A stretch of DNA of 64,000 nucleotides from Curtobacterium sp. MCLR17_036. Its GTDB lineage: Bacteria; Actinomycetota; Actinomycetes; Actinomycetales; Microbacteriaceae. The stretch spans positions 3,571,023 to 3,635,022 of the forward strand of contig NZ_CP126269.1 in the NCBI RefSeq assembly GCF_003234445.2, read 5' to 3'. The notes below the pieces were generated by a model. It did not search any database. It had not been told where the DNA came from and saw only the letters and a program-made list of their open reading frames with translations. Of the stretch, positions 1 through 7,726 are shown one piece after another. Position 1 is the stretch's first letter, and each line of letters begins with the position of its first letter. A program made the translations under genes and the position numbers.

Positions 1-138
1 CTGCTCCGGAGCAGCCCAAGGTTCCCAGGCTCGTAGGCGCGACAGCTCGTTGAGGGTCAGATCATGCATCACTTCGACCGTCGAACCATCACGCAGAGCA
101 AGGCCGTATCCATCGCCGAGGTCGTGAGGCAAACGCAT
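1..138 (-). CDS. GNAT N-acetyltransferase, N-terminal part (cut by window edge)
   Basis: Reading the minus strand from the ATG at 138 gives 46 open codons that run off the left edge. The peptide begins MRLPHDLGDGYGLALRDGST and continues with LSRLRAWEPWA. This matches the start of RimJ/RimL-type GNAT acetyltransferases, where a beta strand is followed by a conserved segment ending in W-x-P-W. Such enzymes move an acetyl group from acetyl-CoA to an amine; the substrate cannot be told from this fragment. No strong ribosome binding site is visible. The start is the first in-frame ATG. Confidence 0.55.
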   Translation of the reverse strand, partial: MRLPHDLGDGYGLALRDGSTVEVMHDLTLNELSRLRAWEPWAAPEQ

Positions 139-220
139 GAAATGACGTTACTGCAACTCCACTCACCGAGCCGAGGAACGACTCCTGTGACGGGTCGCCC
201 GGCCTCCACCGCTCGCCAGC

Positions 221-246
221 GTCCGATAGCCGATCGGCTACCGGAC
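221..246. repeat. 26-bp near-perfect palindrome
   Basis: GTCCGATAGCCGA is followed directly by TCGGCTACCGGAC, an inverted repeat with one mismatched pair and no loop. It belongs to a family of similar palindromes in the first 8.2 kb (full copy at 6370-6391, half copies at 392-406, 7026-7038, 7684-7694 and 8132-8140). It could act as a terminator, a protein-binding site or a small mobile repeat. Confidence 0.6.
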
Positions 247-263
247 ACTCCTAAGCTCGGGCT

Positions 264-374
264 ATGGGGATGAACAAGGATCAGCGGCTGGCCGTCATCA
301 TCGGGAGCACGGTGGCAATAGTCATGGGACTCGGGATCGCCATCTCAGGAGGACTTGGCCTGTTCGGTTTGTGA
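264..374 (+). CDS. small single-pass membrane protein
   Basis: A 36-codon frame (34 codons if the second ATG at 270 is used) encodes a short polar start, MGMNKDQR, followed by about 25 hydrophobic or small residues (VIIGSTVAIVMGLGIAISGG) and ends LGLFGL. That composition is a single transmembrane helix with almost no soluble domain. Tiny proteins of this form are common in actinobacteria and are often missed. There is no recognisable functional motif. The upstream GGGG before the second ATG is a weak ribosome binding site. The frame overlaps the first bases of the decayed oxidoreductase that follows. Confidence 0.4.
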   Translation: MGMNKDQRLAVIIGSTVAIVMGLGIAISGGLGLFGL

Positions 375-780
375 TCGAACTACCTCGCAGACCGATCGGC
401 TACCGAGACAGGGCGAGAGGCGACGCGATACGGTGCGTCCTCGCCGCCGTGGCCGAGCCCGTCGACGTGCTGCTCAACCTCGCGCCGATCGAGCCGGACG
501 AGTTCGCGGCCGCGGTCGCCCTCGTCCGGGACGGCGGGGTCGTCGTCAGCACGACGGCGTTCATGGCCACCCCGGACGACGCCTCTCGTGGAGTCCGAGC
601 GGCGACCGTCTTCGTCCGGCCTGACCGGGACCGCCTCCGGCAGCTCGTCGCCCTCGTCGACGACGGCTCGCTGACGGTCGAGGTCACGCGGCGGATCCCG
701 CTCGCCGAGTCTCGGCGCTGCACGCCGAAGGGGCGGCTGGCCGGGTCGCCGGCAAGGTCATCGTGCTCCCCGCGATGTGA
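371..780 (+). pseudogene. decayed zinc-type NADP-dependent oxidoreductase (C-terminal remnant, frameshifted)
   Basis: The frame encodes the last third of a medium-chain dehydrogenase/quinone oxidoreductase: PVDVLLNLAPIEPDEF, then GGVVVSTTAFMAT and FVRPDRDRLRQLVALVDDG, matching the end of the Rossmann domain and the closing beta segment. The N-terminal GroES-like domain and the nucleotide-binding glycine motif are absent. Near 705-712 the reading frame shifts: the next frame continues as SALHAEGAAGRVAGKVIVLP and stops at 778-780, the usual end of this family. The gene is therefore both truncated at its 5' end and frameshifted. I see no intact start. Confidence 0.7.
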
Positions 781-784
781 ACTT

Positions 785-817
785 TAAGACGGTCGCGGCA
801 AGGCCGCGACCGTCTTA
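785..817. terminator. perfect 15-bp hairpin, likely bidirectional terminator
   Basis: TAAGACGGTCGCGGC (785-799), loop AAG, then its exact complement GCCGCGACCGTCTTA (803-817). It lies between the end of the decayed oxidoreductase and the convergent TetR gene, where a shared terminator is expected. The A/T bases at both arm ends give short T-runs on each strand. Confidence 0.7.
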
Positions 818-937
818 GCATTTGCGCTCGGCAGCGCTGCGGGCGAGGAGACTGACGGTCTCCTGCGCGGTGGCGCACTCAGCTCTGGCCGGCCGATCAG
901 CTTTCGATGCGTGCACATGCCAAAAGCGACGGCGGTG

Positions 938-1519
938 TCACGCGCGTACCGCCGAGACCGCCCGGTCGTAGAGCTCGCTGAGGTCGTACTGACCATCCCC
1001 TCGCACCCATTCCCGAGAGGCAGCATCGAGGCAGGTAAGCGCCGCAGCCACGATGGCGTGCGCGCGGAGGTCGCGGTCGTCCGTGTCCGCGAGACGAGCG
1101 GCAATCAGGGGCACGAACATTCCCTGCCAACGGAGCCGCTTCTCGATGTGGCGAGCCAGCAGCGACGGAGTGTCGAAGAGCATGCGGCCGAGGGCGAGCA
1201 TGGATGAGCGGTCGAGAGTCAGTATTTCACCGGCCTCAGTGAACGCTGCGCGGATCGCAGCCCACGGTTCTTCGTCCTCCGGGCGCACCTTCAGCGCTTC
1301 GGCGATAACGGCACCCCTGGCGACCAGGTCGCCGAGGACCACGTCCTCCTTCGTGCCGAAGTAACGGAAGAACGACCGCCGCGAGACCCCGACGCTCTCG
1401 AGAATTTGATCCACCGTTGTCGCCTCGAACCCCTGCCGGAGGAACAGGTCGACCGCCGTGCGGGTGATCTCGTCGCGCACAGCCGTTCGCTGGCGGTCCC
1501 ATGCTGTCGTTTCGGTCAT
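938..1519 (-). CDS. TetR family transcriptional regulator
   Basis: The 193-residue protein has an N-terminal TetR helix-turn-helix, with TRTAVDLFLRQGFEATTVDQ, a recognition helix GVSRRSFFRYF and the following GTKEDVV. The helical C-terminal half would bind a ligand and dimerise; its ligand is not predictable. The gene is divergent from an SDR oxidoreductase, and the 57-bp gap holds a perfect 8-bp inverted repeat that is its probable operator. The expected circuit is repression of itself and of the oxidoreductase until a substrate or product of that enzyme binds. The length is normal for the family. The ATG at 1519 is the first start after the operator. Confidence 0.88.
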   Translation of the reverse strand: MTETTAWDRQRTAVRDEITRTAVDLFLRQGFEATTVDQILESVGVSRRSFFRYFGTKEDVVLGDLVARGAVIAEALKVRPEDEEPWAAIRAAFTEAGEILTLDRSSMLALGRMLFDTPSLLARHIEKRLRWQGMFVPLIAARLADTDDRDLRAHAIVAAALTCLDAASREWVRGDGQYDLSELYDRAVSAVRA

Positions 1520-1539
1520 CTAACCATTCTATGTGCCTT

Positions 1540-1558
1540 CTTGGCACTGCGTGCCAAG
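1540..1558. promoter_or_regulatory. TetR-type operator palindrome
   Basis: CTTGGCAC-TGC-GTGCCAAG is a perfect inverted repeat with 8-bp arms and a 3-bp spacer, centred between the divergent TetR and SDR genes. GTGCC half-site copies also lie on either side (about 1532 and 1570), so the regulator may bind more than one dimer here. Confidence 0.75.
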
Positions 1559-1576
1559 TAGGCATAAAGTGCCAGG

Positions 1577-2383
1577 GTGGCCTACGACCTCTCGACCCAG
1601 ACGATCCTGATCACCGGAGCGAGCTCCGGGATCGGTCATCGGTTCGCTGTCGACCTCACCGCCCGGGGCGCCGCTGTCGTCCTCGTTGCGCGGCGCCGCG
1701 ACCGCCTGGAGCAGCTTGCCGCCGACCTCCGCCGTGACCACGGCAGCACCGTAGAAATCATGGCTGCTGATCTGACATCGCCGACGGCGGGTCTTGACCT
1801 GCGGGCCGCGGTCGGGGAGCGAGGGATGCGCATTACCGGCCTCGTCAACAACGCCGGCTTCGGCACGTTCGGCCCGTTCGTCGACGAGGAAGCAGAACGA
1901 CTCGAGGCCGAGGTCGCCCTCGACGTGATGGCACCCGTTCGGCTCACCTCCGCGTTCCTGCCTGATCTACTTGCCGCTGAGCGCGGCTTGCTGATCAACG
2001 TCGCGAGCATGGCTGCGTACAGCCCGAGTCCGCGGATGGCCGTCTACGGTGCGGCGAAGGCGTTCGTGCTGAGCTTCACCGAATCCCTGTGGGCCGAGCT
2101 CCGTGGCACGGGTATCACTGTCTTCGCGTTGTCGCCCGGTGCCACGAGCACCGAGTTCAACAGCGTCGTCGGGACAGAGGACGCGACCGCCGGGGCGGCG
2201 ATGCGATCCGCCGGGGACGTCGTAGCCACCGCACTGGCGCACCTCGACTCGCGAAACCCGGGACCGAGCGTGATCGACGGGAGGGCCAACCGCATCGCGG
2301 CCAGCACGATGCGGCTACTCAGTCGTCGTCGGACCGTCGCCCTCATGCATCGGGTGACCGACCCCGTGCGCCGCCATCGATAG
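1577..2383 (+). CDS. SDR family NAD(P)-dependent oxidoreductase
   Basis: A 268-residue classical short-chain dehydrogenase. The cofactor motif TGASSGIG is near residue 14, the basic RRRDR after beta-2 suggests NADP(H) preference, NNAG follows near residue 91, and the catalytic Tyr-Lys pair lies in VYGAAKAF. The GTG start sits just after the operator palindrome, leaving room for only a very short leader. It is divergent from, and probably controlled by, the TetR gene. The substrate is unknown; SDRs of this subgroup reduce small carbonyl compounds. The stop codon TAG is followed by bases resembling the dispersed palindrome family of this flank, though weakly. Confidence 0.88.
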   Translation: MAYDLSTQTILITGASSGIGHRFAVDLTARGAAVVLVARRRDRLEQLAADLRRDHGSTVEIMAADLTSPTAGLDLRAAVGERGMRITGLVNNAGFGTFGPFVDEEAERLEAEVALDVMAPVRLTSAFLPDLLAAERGLLINVASMAAYSPSPRMAVYGAAKAFVLSFTESLWAELRGTGITVFALSPGATSTEFNSVVGTEDATAGAAMRSAGDVVATALAHLDSRNPGPSVIDGRANRIAASTMRLLSRRRTVALMHRVTDPVRRHR

Positions 2384-2468
2384 CCCTCTTGTCGAGCGGG
2401 GCAGCGTTCGACCGTCAACATGATCAAGGTCCCGCCACTGCCACAGGCGGCCTTCCTCGGCGCCGTCC

Positions 2469-2789
2469 TCAGGAGTGCAGGACGCGAGTTCCGGTGACGG
2501 TCGTCCGTGGGAGACGTCCGGCGCGCGAATGCCCGACCATCCCGTCCCCGTTCACGAGCACGTCGAATTCGAGATTGAGGCGCATCGGCTTGGTGATGCT
2601 CTGTGACCAGGTGACGTGCTCCCCAGTGCTCGTGTCCTCGACGCGGACATCGCGGAGCGGCACGTCTTCTCCTCTGCCTGTAGCCGCGCCGACGATGATC
2701 CCCCTATCGGCGGTGAACTGCATCCTGGCGTTAATGGTGCCGATCGGCGTTCGCATCGAGAGGTCCCAGATACCGGGGAGGGTGCTCAT
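2469..2789 (-). CDS. small conserved protein of unknown function
   Basis: The start at 2789 is chosen because AGAGGAACG lies at the right distance upstream; an earlier in-frame start exists but lacks a site and runs into the neighbour. The 106-residue product begins MSTLPGIWDLSMRTPIGTI and is rich in beta-strand patterns, with GDGMVGHSRAGR near the end. The repeated strand-turn pattern resembles small barrel-like proteins that accompany catabolic enzymes, but I do not recognise a named family. It lies 29 bp downstream of the DJ-1 gene on the same strand, so the two are likely co-transcribed. Confidence 0.6.
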   Translation of the reverse strand: MSTLPGIWDLSMRTPIGTINARMQFTADRGIIVGAATGRGEDVPLRDVRVEDTSTGEHVTWSQSITKPMRLNLEFDVLVNGDGMVGHSRAGRLPRTTVTGTRVLHS

Positions 2790-2818
2790 GATCAATCGTT
2801 CCTCTGGTGGTAGTGGGT

Positions 2819-3472
2819 TCAGGCGGGAAGCGGAACAGGGCCACGTGCTGACCACACGGTTCCGCGACGCTCGTACTCGAAGAGTTCCTCGACGGCGTGG
2901 GCGATACGTGGCCCGTGCATACGTTCGAGCAGGTACAGAGCGAGGTCGAGGCCAGACGTCACACCGCCGGCAGTGACGAGGTCCCCGTCGTCGACGACCC
3001 GGGCGCGAACCACAGTCGTCCCCGTGGCCTCGAGGACGTCATTGCCCATCGTGTGCGTCACGGCGGTCCGCCCTTCTAGGAGGCCGGCCATCGCGAGAGC
3101 GAGCCCACCGCCGCAGACCGTCGCGACGATTGTGTCCGGTGCCGCGAACGCCCGTCGCATCAGGCTCGGCAGGGCTGTCTCGGCCAAGCCGGCGAGGATC
3201 ACGGGGATGATGCGTTCCGTGTCGGGATCGCCGTGCACCGGGCCGGAGGCCCCGGGGACGATTACAACACCGGGAGCCTCGGGCATAAGGACGTGCTTCG
3301 CCTTCAGTTGCAGTCCGCCGGTTCCGCTCGTGACCGGACCTGGTGCATCAAGCCCGACGAGACGGACGTCGATGATCCCTCCGAGCGCATCCGAACCGGC
3401 GTTGAGTACTTCGAATGGTGCGATGACGTCGAGGGGATCGAAGCCCTCGTAGAGGACGATCTGGGCGATCAC
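2819..3472 (-). CDS. DJ-1/PfpI family protein
   Basis: The 217-residue protein has the flavodoxin-like DJ-1/PfpI fold: VLYEGFDPLDVIAPFEVL at the start, VVIVPGASG in the middle, and a nucleophile-elbow segment TVCGGGLALAMAGLLEG with the expected cysteine, followed by a TAGGVTSGLDLALYLLE helix. The family includes glyoxalase- or hydratase-like enzymes and isonitrile hydratases; a specific activity cannot be assigned. The start is GTG. It is divergent from a GlxA-type regulator that carries the same fold at its N-terminus, a common pairing in which the regulator controls the enzyme. Confidence 0.82.
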   Translation of the reverse strand: MIAQIVLYEGFDPLDVIAPFEVLNAGSDALGGIIDVRLVGLDAPGPVTSGTGGLQLKAKHVLMPEAPGVVIVPGASGPVHGDPDTERIIPVILAGLAETALPSLMRRAFAAPDTIVATVCGGGLALAMAGLLEGRTAVTHTMGNDVLEATGTTVVRARVVDDGDLVTAGGVTSGLDLALYLLERMHGPRIAHAVEELFEYERRGTVWSARGPVPLPA

Positions 3473-3575
3473 AGCGGGTCCTTCCGGGCGGCGTATCGGG
3501 CTGACATGATGACGCTACGGAGTGACACGATTTTGCACGAGTGGCCGATGAGCCAACGTGTGCGAGGATCTCGCC

Positions 3576-4532
3576 ATGCACCGAGTGGTCGTCCTGGCGC
3601 TCCCCGACGTGATCGCTTTCGACCTCACCACTCCAGTGGAGGTCCTCGGGCGCGCGGTAGATGCCGCTGGGCTGCCGCTCTACCGCCTGCGCGTCGCCGG
3701 ACCGGACTCGACCGTCCCATCGGGCCCGCTGGGCATCGCGGTCCCCTACTCCCTCGCGGAGACCGCAGCCGCTGACACGATCATCGTCCCGGGGCGGAGC
3801 GACCCGAGCGCCCCCCTCGACGATGAGGTCCTCCATGCTCTCCGGGACGCCGCGCGACGAGGTGCCCGTATCGCGTCGATCTGCGTTGGAGCCCTCGATC
3901 TGGCGCAGACCGGGCTGCTCGACGGCCTGCGGGCGACGACGCACTGGCGGGCGGTTGACTTGCTCGCGACCCGGCACCCCGAGGTCGAAGTCGTACCGGA
4001 GGCGCTCTACGTCGACAACGGACAGCTCCTCTGCTCGGCGGGAGCATCCGCAGGTATCGACCTCTGTCTGCACCTCGTCGACCGCGACTTCGGGGCTGGG
4101 GTCGCGGCGGACACCGCCCGGACTGCGGTGGTGCCCCTCACCAGAGAGGCTGGACAGGCCCAGTTCATCAAGGACGACAGAGTCGGGAGCACGAGCCTGA
4201 CCTCGGTCCTCGAGTGGATCGAAGCGAATGCGGCCGAGCCAATCACCGTCGCGGACATCGCCGCCATAGCCGCCGTGAGTGCCAGGACCCTCAACAGGCG
4301 ATTCATCGACGAGCTACGGCTTCCCCCGTCCCGATGGCTGATCAGGGCGAGAGTGCGCATCGCTCAACAGCTTCTCGAGACTACCGATCTCTCGGTCGAC
4401 CAGATCGCCGCGCGATCCGGTCTGGGCTCGCCGGCGAATCTCCGCGCACGGTTCGCAGACGTAGTCGGCACGAGCCCTGCCCGTTACCGCGCGGCCCTGA
4501 CCGTCGCGGGGCGGGCCTCCGTGTCCGGATGA
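3576..4532 (+). CDS. GlxA family transcriptional regulator (DJ-1 fold plus AraC HTH)
   Basis: The ATG at 3576 is preceded by GCGAGGATC, a good ribosome binding site. The 318-residue product has an N-terminal DJ-1/PfpI-like sensor domain (VVLALPDVIAFDLTTPVEVL; the elbow SICVGALDLAQTGLLDG keeps a cysteine) and a C-terminal AraC/XylS double helix-turn-helix (ADIAAIAAVSARTLNRRF, then IAARSGLGSPANLRARF, ending FADVVGTSPARYR). Family members are activators in which the DJ-1 domain senses a metabolite. Divergence from the DJ-1 enzyme gene suggests it controls that operon from the roughly 100-bp shared region. Confidence 0.88.
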   Translation: MHRVVVLALPDVIAFDLTTPVEVLGRAVDAAGLPLYRLRVAGPDSTVPSGPLGIAVPYSLAETAAADTIIVPGRSDPSAPLDDEVLHALRDAARRGARIASICVGALDLAQTGLLDGLRATTHWRAVDLLATRHPEVEVVPEALYVDNGQLLCSAGASAGIDLCLHLVDRDFGAGVAADTARTAVVPLTREAGQAQFIKDDRVGSTSLTSVLEWIEANAAEPITVADIAAIAAVSARTLNRRFIDELRLPPSRWLIRARVRIAQQLLETTDLSVDQIAARSGLGSPANLRARFADVVGTSPARYRAALTVAGRASVSG

Positions 4533-4558
4533 CGATCCTTGAACGAGTCCGGTTAGGG

Positions 4559-4860
4559 CTACTCCTTCGCGGCTTCTCGTTTCCACTTCCGCACCGTGGT
4601 CGTCGACACTCGTGCGTCCGCCGCGACAGACCGGATCGACCCGCCAGCACGCAACGCAGCGAGGACCGCGGCCTTCCGCGCGGTGCTCGCCCTCGCGGTC
4701 CGGCGCACCTGCTGCGCCTGTACCGGATGCGCCGCGCGTTGACGTTCGTGCCGCACCACCGCGGTGGACGTTGCGATTGCGTCTGACACGGCGCCGCTGC
4801 CAGGGAACAGATCCACGACCTCATCGACGGCAAGGTCAGCGCGCAGGTGGACGCATCGGC
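4559..4860 (-). pseudogene. phage-type DNA methylase C-terminal remnant with HTH tail
   Basis: On the minus strand the frame starts without a clear start codon and reads VDLFPGSGAVSDAIATS. This is the DxFxGSG-type motif found near the end of phage or island N6-adenine methylases. It is followed by about 45 residues containing a resolvase-like helix-turn-helix, SIRSVAADARVSTTTVRKW. The catalytic part of the methylase is missing, so this is best read as a truncated remnant. A short GTG-started protein of about 85 residues could still be made, but no ribosome binding site supports it. It implies past phage or island activity here. Confidence 0.5.
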
Positions 4861-4908
4861 AGACAAGGCGCCGTTGACTGCGGGGCGCAACCGGCGTAAC
4901 TTGCCCCT

Positions 4909-5361
4909 ATGGAAAGTCGGGAACCGGACCAGACAGCCCTGCGCGCGTCGTTGCGTGCAGCGAAACATACGGAGACAACTGCCGCTCAGGCGAGCAAGGC
5001 CCCGTTGTGGTTCTACGCATGCTCCGGAGTACTGCTTGCTGCCCTTAGCTTGGTCGTCAGCCTGGGCACGCCTATCTGGATTGTAGTTGGGGGCTTGGCC
5101 GCTCTCGCTGTCGGTCGCCTGCTGTACAGCATTCGGCGGTCAGCGTCCGGTTCGACTGTCGGTGGTCTCCGATCAGGACGAGCGTCACTCTGGACGTATG
5201 CCCTGCTGCTTGTCATCCTCGGGCTCATGGTTCTCGGGCGCTTCATCACAGTCGGGTCGAGTAACTTGCTGCTACCAGTGCTCATCGCCGTCGTTGTCTT
5301 CATCGCGACCATTGCTTATGGTGCCATCTACGAACGCAGTCGAGGTCATGTCCATCGGTGA
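4909..5361 (+). CDS. multi-pass membrane protein of unknown function
   Basis: A 150-residue protein with a charged N-terminus of about 32 residues and four hydrophobic segments arranged as two pairs: FYACSGVLLAALSLVVSLGT with IWIVVGGLAALAVGRLLYSI, and ALLLVILGLMVLGRFITVG with LLLPVLIAVVVFIATIAYG. It ends in a short charged tail. No catalytic motif is visible. Its last codons overlap the start of a winged-helix regulator by 14 bp. This membrane-protein plus small-regulator pairing is common in actinobacteria, but its role is not established. Confidence 0.75.
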   Translation: MESREPDQTALRASLRAAKHTETTAAQASKAPLWFYACSGVLLAALSLVVSLGTPIWIVVGGLAALAVGRLLYSIRRSASGSTVGGLRSGRASLWTYALLLVILGLMVLGRFITVGSSNLLLPVLIAVVVFIATIAYGAIYERSRGHVHR

Positions 5362-5662
5362 AATCCTGGGTCAATTTTCCGCGGCTGACTTCAACGAAGT
5401 TATTCATGCGCCTAAGAGGCTGACAATATGTGCCTACCTCAGTGTGGTAGACACTATGGAGTTCTCCGCTCTACGGGAGATCCTCGGGCTTTCGGAGTCG
5501 GCTCTCAGCAAACATCTCGCCACGCTGAGCGCAGAGTCCTACGTGCAAGTCAGCAAGATTTCTCGCGCAGGTCGCACTCGCACGACGGTTCGGCTTACGG
5601 GGAAGGGCCGCTCGGCCTACTCGCGTCACGTGGCGGCGCTGCGCGCGCTGCTTCGCGAGTAG
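5348..5662 (+). CDS. winged-helix transcriptional regulator (ArsR/MarR-like)
   Basis: The 104-residue protein starts at the ATG inside the end of the membrane-protein gene. It has a compact winged helix: RLTICAYLSVVDTMEF, the recognition-helix region LGLSESALSKHLATLSAESYV and the wing SRAGRTRTTVRLTGKGR. This is the winged-helix DNA-binding form often annotated as transcriptional regulator beside a small membrane protein. Overlapping coding sequences imply translational coupling. No metal-binding cysteines are visible, so an arsenic or metal sensor is unlikely. Confidence 0.8.
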   Translation: MSIGEILGQFSAADFNEVIHAPKRLTICAYLSVVDTMEFSALREILGLSESALSKHLATLSAESYVQVSKISRAGRTRTTVRLTGKGRSAYSRHVAALRALLRE

Positions 5663-5678
5663 GCCGAACGGGATAGCT

Positions 5679-6188
5679 CTACGTGCCAGTGGCGCAGGAA
5701 AGGATCGTGCCTCCCACCGTGGCCGAGGTGGAAGCGATCCAAAGCACCGTGATCCCGTCGGTGGCCAGTACCGCGAGTGCCGTACCGACAACGCCAATTG
5801 CGCAGCCCAGGTTACTCAGGTCGGGGTCTGCGATCGTGCCGGCCGTTGTGAGGGAAATCGTCTGCACAAACTGACCGCTCTCGTAATACTGCTGAATCGC
5901 GGCACCCTTGCAGTCAGTGGTCTTTTCACCGATTTCCAGCGTACGGATTGATCCGTCCGAGTTGACGCAGTTGTAGTAGAACTTCCCCGCAACGTAGTTC
6001 GGGGAAGCGATAGCCTTCGTTTCAACAGCCCCCGAGCTTGCAGTGTTCACGGTAGCTGCGTCCGCTGCAACGTCCTGCTGAACGCTTTGTTCGAATGTGG
6101 CTCCCGAACTTGGCGCGGCGATAAATAAACTTCCCATCACGGTAGCAACGGACACGAGGCCCGCTGTCAATCGTCTTGAAAACATCAT
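5679..6188 (-). CDS. secreted protein of unknown function with signal peptide
   Basis: The start is placed at the double ATG (6188/6185) because GAAAGGAAC lies just upstream. The 169-residue product opens with a typical Sec signal peptide (MMFSRRL, hydrophobic core TAGLVSVATVMGSLFIAAP, likely cleavage near SSGAT). The mature part has four cysteines that could form two disulphides (YNCVNSDG, TTDCKGAA, LGCAIG and a final SCATGT). The last 45 residues are strongly hydrophobic and may form a membrane hairpin or an insoluble core. Small cationic or hydrophobic secreted peptides can be bacteriocin-like, but nothing here proves that. Confidence 0.65.
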   Translation of the reverse strand: MMFSRRLTAGLVSVATVMGSLFIAAPSSGATFEQSVQQDVAADAATVNTASSGAVETKAIASPNYVAGKFYYNCVNSDGSIRTLEIGEKTTDCKGAAIQQYYESGQFVQTISLTTAGTIADPDLSNLGCAIGVVGTALAVLATDGITVLWIASTSATVGGTILSCATGT

Positions 6189-6369
6189 TGTTCCTTTCGA
6201 CAGTTCCAGTGGTGGTTTCTCAGTGGAACTATCGATGCTATGAGCCTTCTCAGGTGGTGTCACGACCCGTTACTCGATCGTGACTTGAGGCGGCTGATCC
6301 ACGCGACCTTGCTTCTGGGTCTTTTCGCGCACCTCCGCCCGCTGCAAGGCGAGCACCGCAAAGTCTGTC

Positions 6370-6391
6370 CCGTTAGACGATCGTCTAACGG
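6370..6391. repeat. perfect 22-bp palindrome
   Basis: CCGTTAGACGA is followed immediately by its reverse complement TCGTCTAACGG. It has the same plan as the 221-246 element (CCGNTAGNCGA half-sites). It lies about 80 bp upstream of a GNAT gene, in the gap behind the divergent secreted protein, so an operator role is possible. Confidence 0.65.
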
Positions 6392-6468
6392 ACGCGGCAT
6401 TCGTGTTCCCCGACTGGCTATTGGGGGCGCTGCTGGCGCTTGTGCGCTCAGTCGAGGAGAGTGGGCGG

Positions 6469-7032
6469 ATGCGCTCGATCGTCACGGACAGACTGATTCT
6501 TCGTCCCTGGGAGGAAGGCGACGCCGACTTTCTGTTCGACCTCGAATCACGCTGGGAGACCGTAAGGTACTTGGGCGCTGATCCCACGCCGATGCGGAGC
6601 AAGAGCGAGGCGGTCGCCTCGATCCAGCGACGGCGGGCACTCGATCACCCGGTGCACGGGGTCTGGGCGATCGCGCTCCGAGACTCGAACGCGCTTGCGG
6701 GCAACCCCTTACTGAAGCCTGCACACCTCTCGGCCGGAGCTTCTGGTGAACGTCCCGTCGAAATCGGCTGGCACCTGCATCCGAGCGCTCAGTCGCTCGG
6801 GTTCGCGACGGAGGCCGCAGCCGGCGCCCTCACTGACGCTGCCAGCCGTGGGCTTGCTTCCGTGCTCGCGGTCACCGACCCGAGGAACAGTGCCTCGCAC
6901 CGGGTATGCCGTCGCCTTGGATTCGCCGAGGAAGGGGTAACGAGCCGTTTCTACGACAGCCCGCAGCTCGTCTTCTCTCGTGTTCTGTCGGGGGACACAC
7001 CCCCAACTCCCGCAAGCCAGACCGTCCGGTAG
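6469..7032 (+). CDS. GNAT family N-acetyltransferase (RimJ/RimL type)
   Basis: The ATG at 6469 follows a GAGGAGAG site. The 187-residue product starts with TDRLILRPWEEGDADFLFDL, the classic RimJ/RimL opening, and carries EIGWHLHPSAQSLGFATEAA, the beta-4 strand and acetyl-CoA pyrophosphate loop, then the closing NSASHRVCRRLGFAEEG. It acetylates an amine using acetyl-CoA; candidates include ribosomal protein N-termini, amino acids and antibiotics. The TAG stop is formed by a CCGGTAGCCGATC half-palindrome that recurs after the next two genes. Confidence 0.85.
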   Translation: MRSIVTDRLILRPWEEGDADFLFDLESRWETVRYLGADPTPMRSKSEAVASIQRRRALDHPVHGVWAIALRDSNALAGNPLLKPAHLSAGASGERPVEIGWHLHPSAQSLGFATEAAAGALTDAASRGLASVLAVTDPRNSASHRVCRRLGFAEEGVTSRFYDSPQLVFSRVLSGDTPPTPASQTVR

Positions 7033-7083
7033 CCGATCCGGAAACGGACGATTCCGGCGACGTCGGGTGCCTAGGCTCTGCTC

Positions 7084-7686
7084 ATGGAGCAATGGGCAAC
7101 CCCGAGCCTGAGTAACAGGGTGGCGCGTTTGGAACCGCTGTCCCTCGTGCACGCGGCAGACCTCGCGCGAGCAGTCTCGGTCGGCGCGCTCTGGCGAACC
7201 TGGTACACCCACATCCCAGCGCCCGAGCAGATGCACGACACCATCGAAAGCCGCCTCGCGCTCCAACGCGACGGCCGCATGGCCCCTTGGGCTGTCATCG
7301 ACGTGCGTAGCGATCGAGCGGTCGGGATGACGACCTACTGCAACCTTGACCCCGCCAACCGGCGACTCGAAAGCGGTTCTACGTGGCTCGGCAAGGAGGC
7401 CCAGCGGACCGGCCTCAACACCGCGACGAAGCTCCTGCTCCTCACGCGAGCGTTCGAGGAGCTGGGGTGCTTGGCTGTTGAGTTCCGTGCCCACTGGCAC
7501 AACCACCAGTCACGTCGAGCAATCGAGGGACTTGGGGCGAAGCAAGACGGGGTACTTCGGAAGCACACCGTGTTCGAGAACGGCACGATCCGGGACACGG
7601 TGGTGTACTCCATCACCGACGACGAGTGGCCCACCGTCAAGTTCGCACTCCACGAGCGCCTTGCCACCAGCGCCGCGTCTCAGTAG
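7084..7686 (+). CDS. GNAT family N-acetyltransferase (RimJ/RimL type)
   Basis: The 200-residue protein opens VARLEPLSLVHAADLARAV. It has the family core with WLGKEAQRTGLNTATKLLLL, where the acetyl-CoA loop is the Q-R-x-G-x-N version seen in this subgroup, and the closing NHQSRRAIEGLGAKQDGVLRK. Relatives are single-domain acetyltransferases of unknown substrate that are frequent in actinobacterial accessory regions. It follows another GNAT gene by about 50 bp on the same strand, yet the two are not close relatives. Its TAG stop is again followed directly by CCGATCCG. Confidence 0.85.
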   Translation: MEQWATPSLSNRVARLEPLSLVHAADLARAVSVGALWRTWYTHIPAPEQMHDTIESRLALQRDGRMAPWAVIDVRSDRAVGMTTYCNLDPANRRLESGSTWLGKEAQRTGLNTATKLLLLTRAFEELGCLAVEFRAHWHNHQSRRAIEGLGAKQDGVLRKHTVFENGTIRDTVVYSITDDEWPTVKFALHERLATSAASQ

Positions 7687-7726
7687 CCGATCCGTTAGTG
7701 CAACAGTGGGGGGTTAGGTTCACTCC

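Noticed and set aside
6370..6391. Integron attC site
   Set aside because: GTTAGAC and GTCTAAC core-like boxes are present but in the wrong order and spacing, and there is no integrase.
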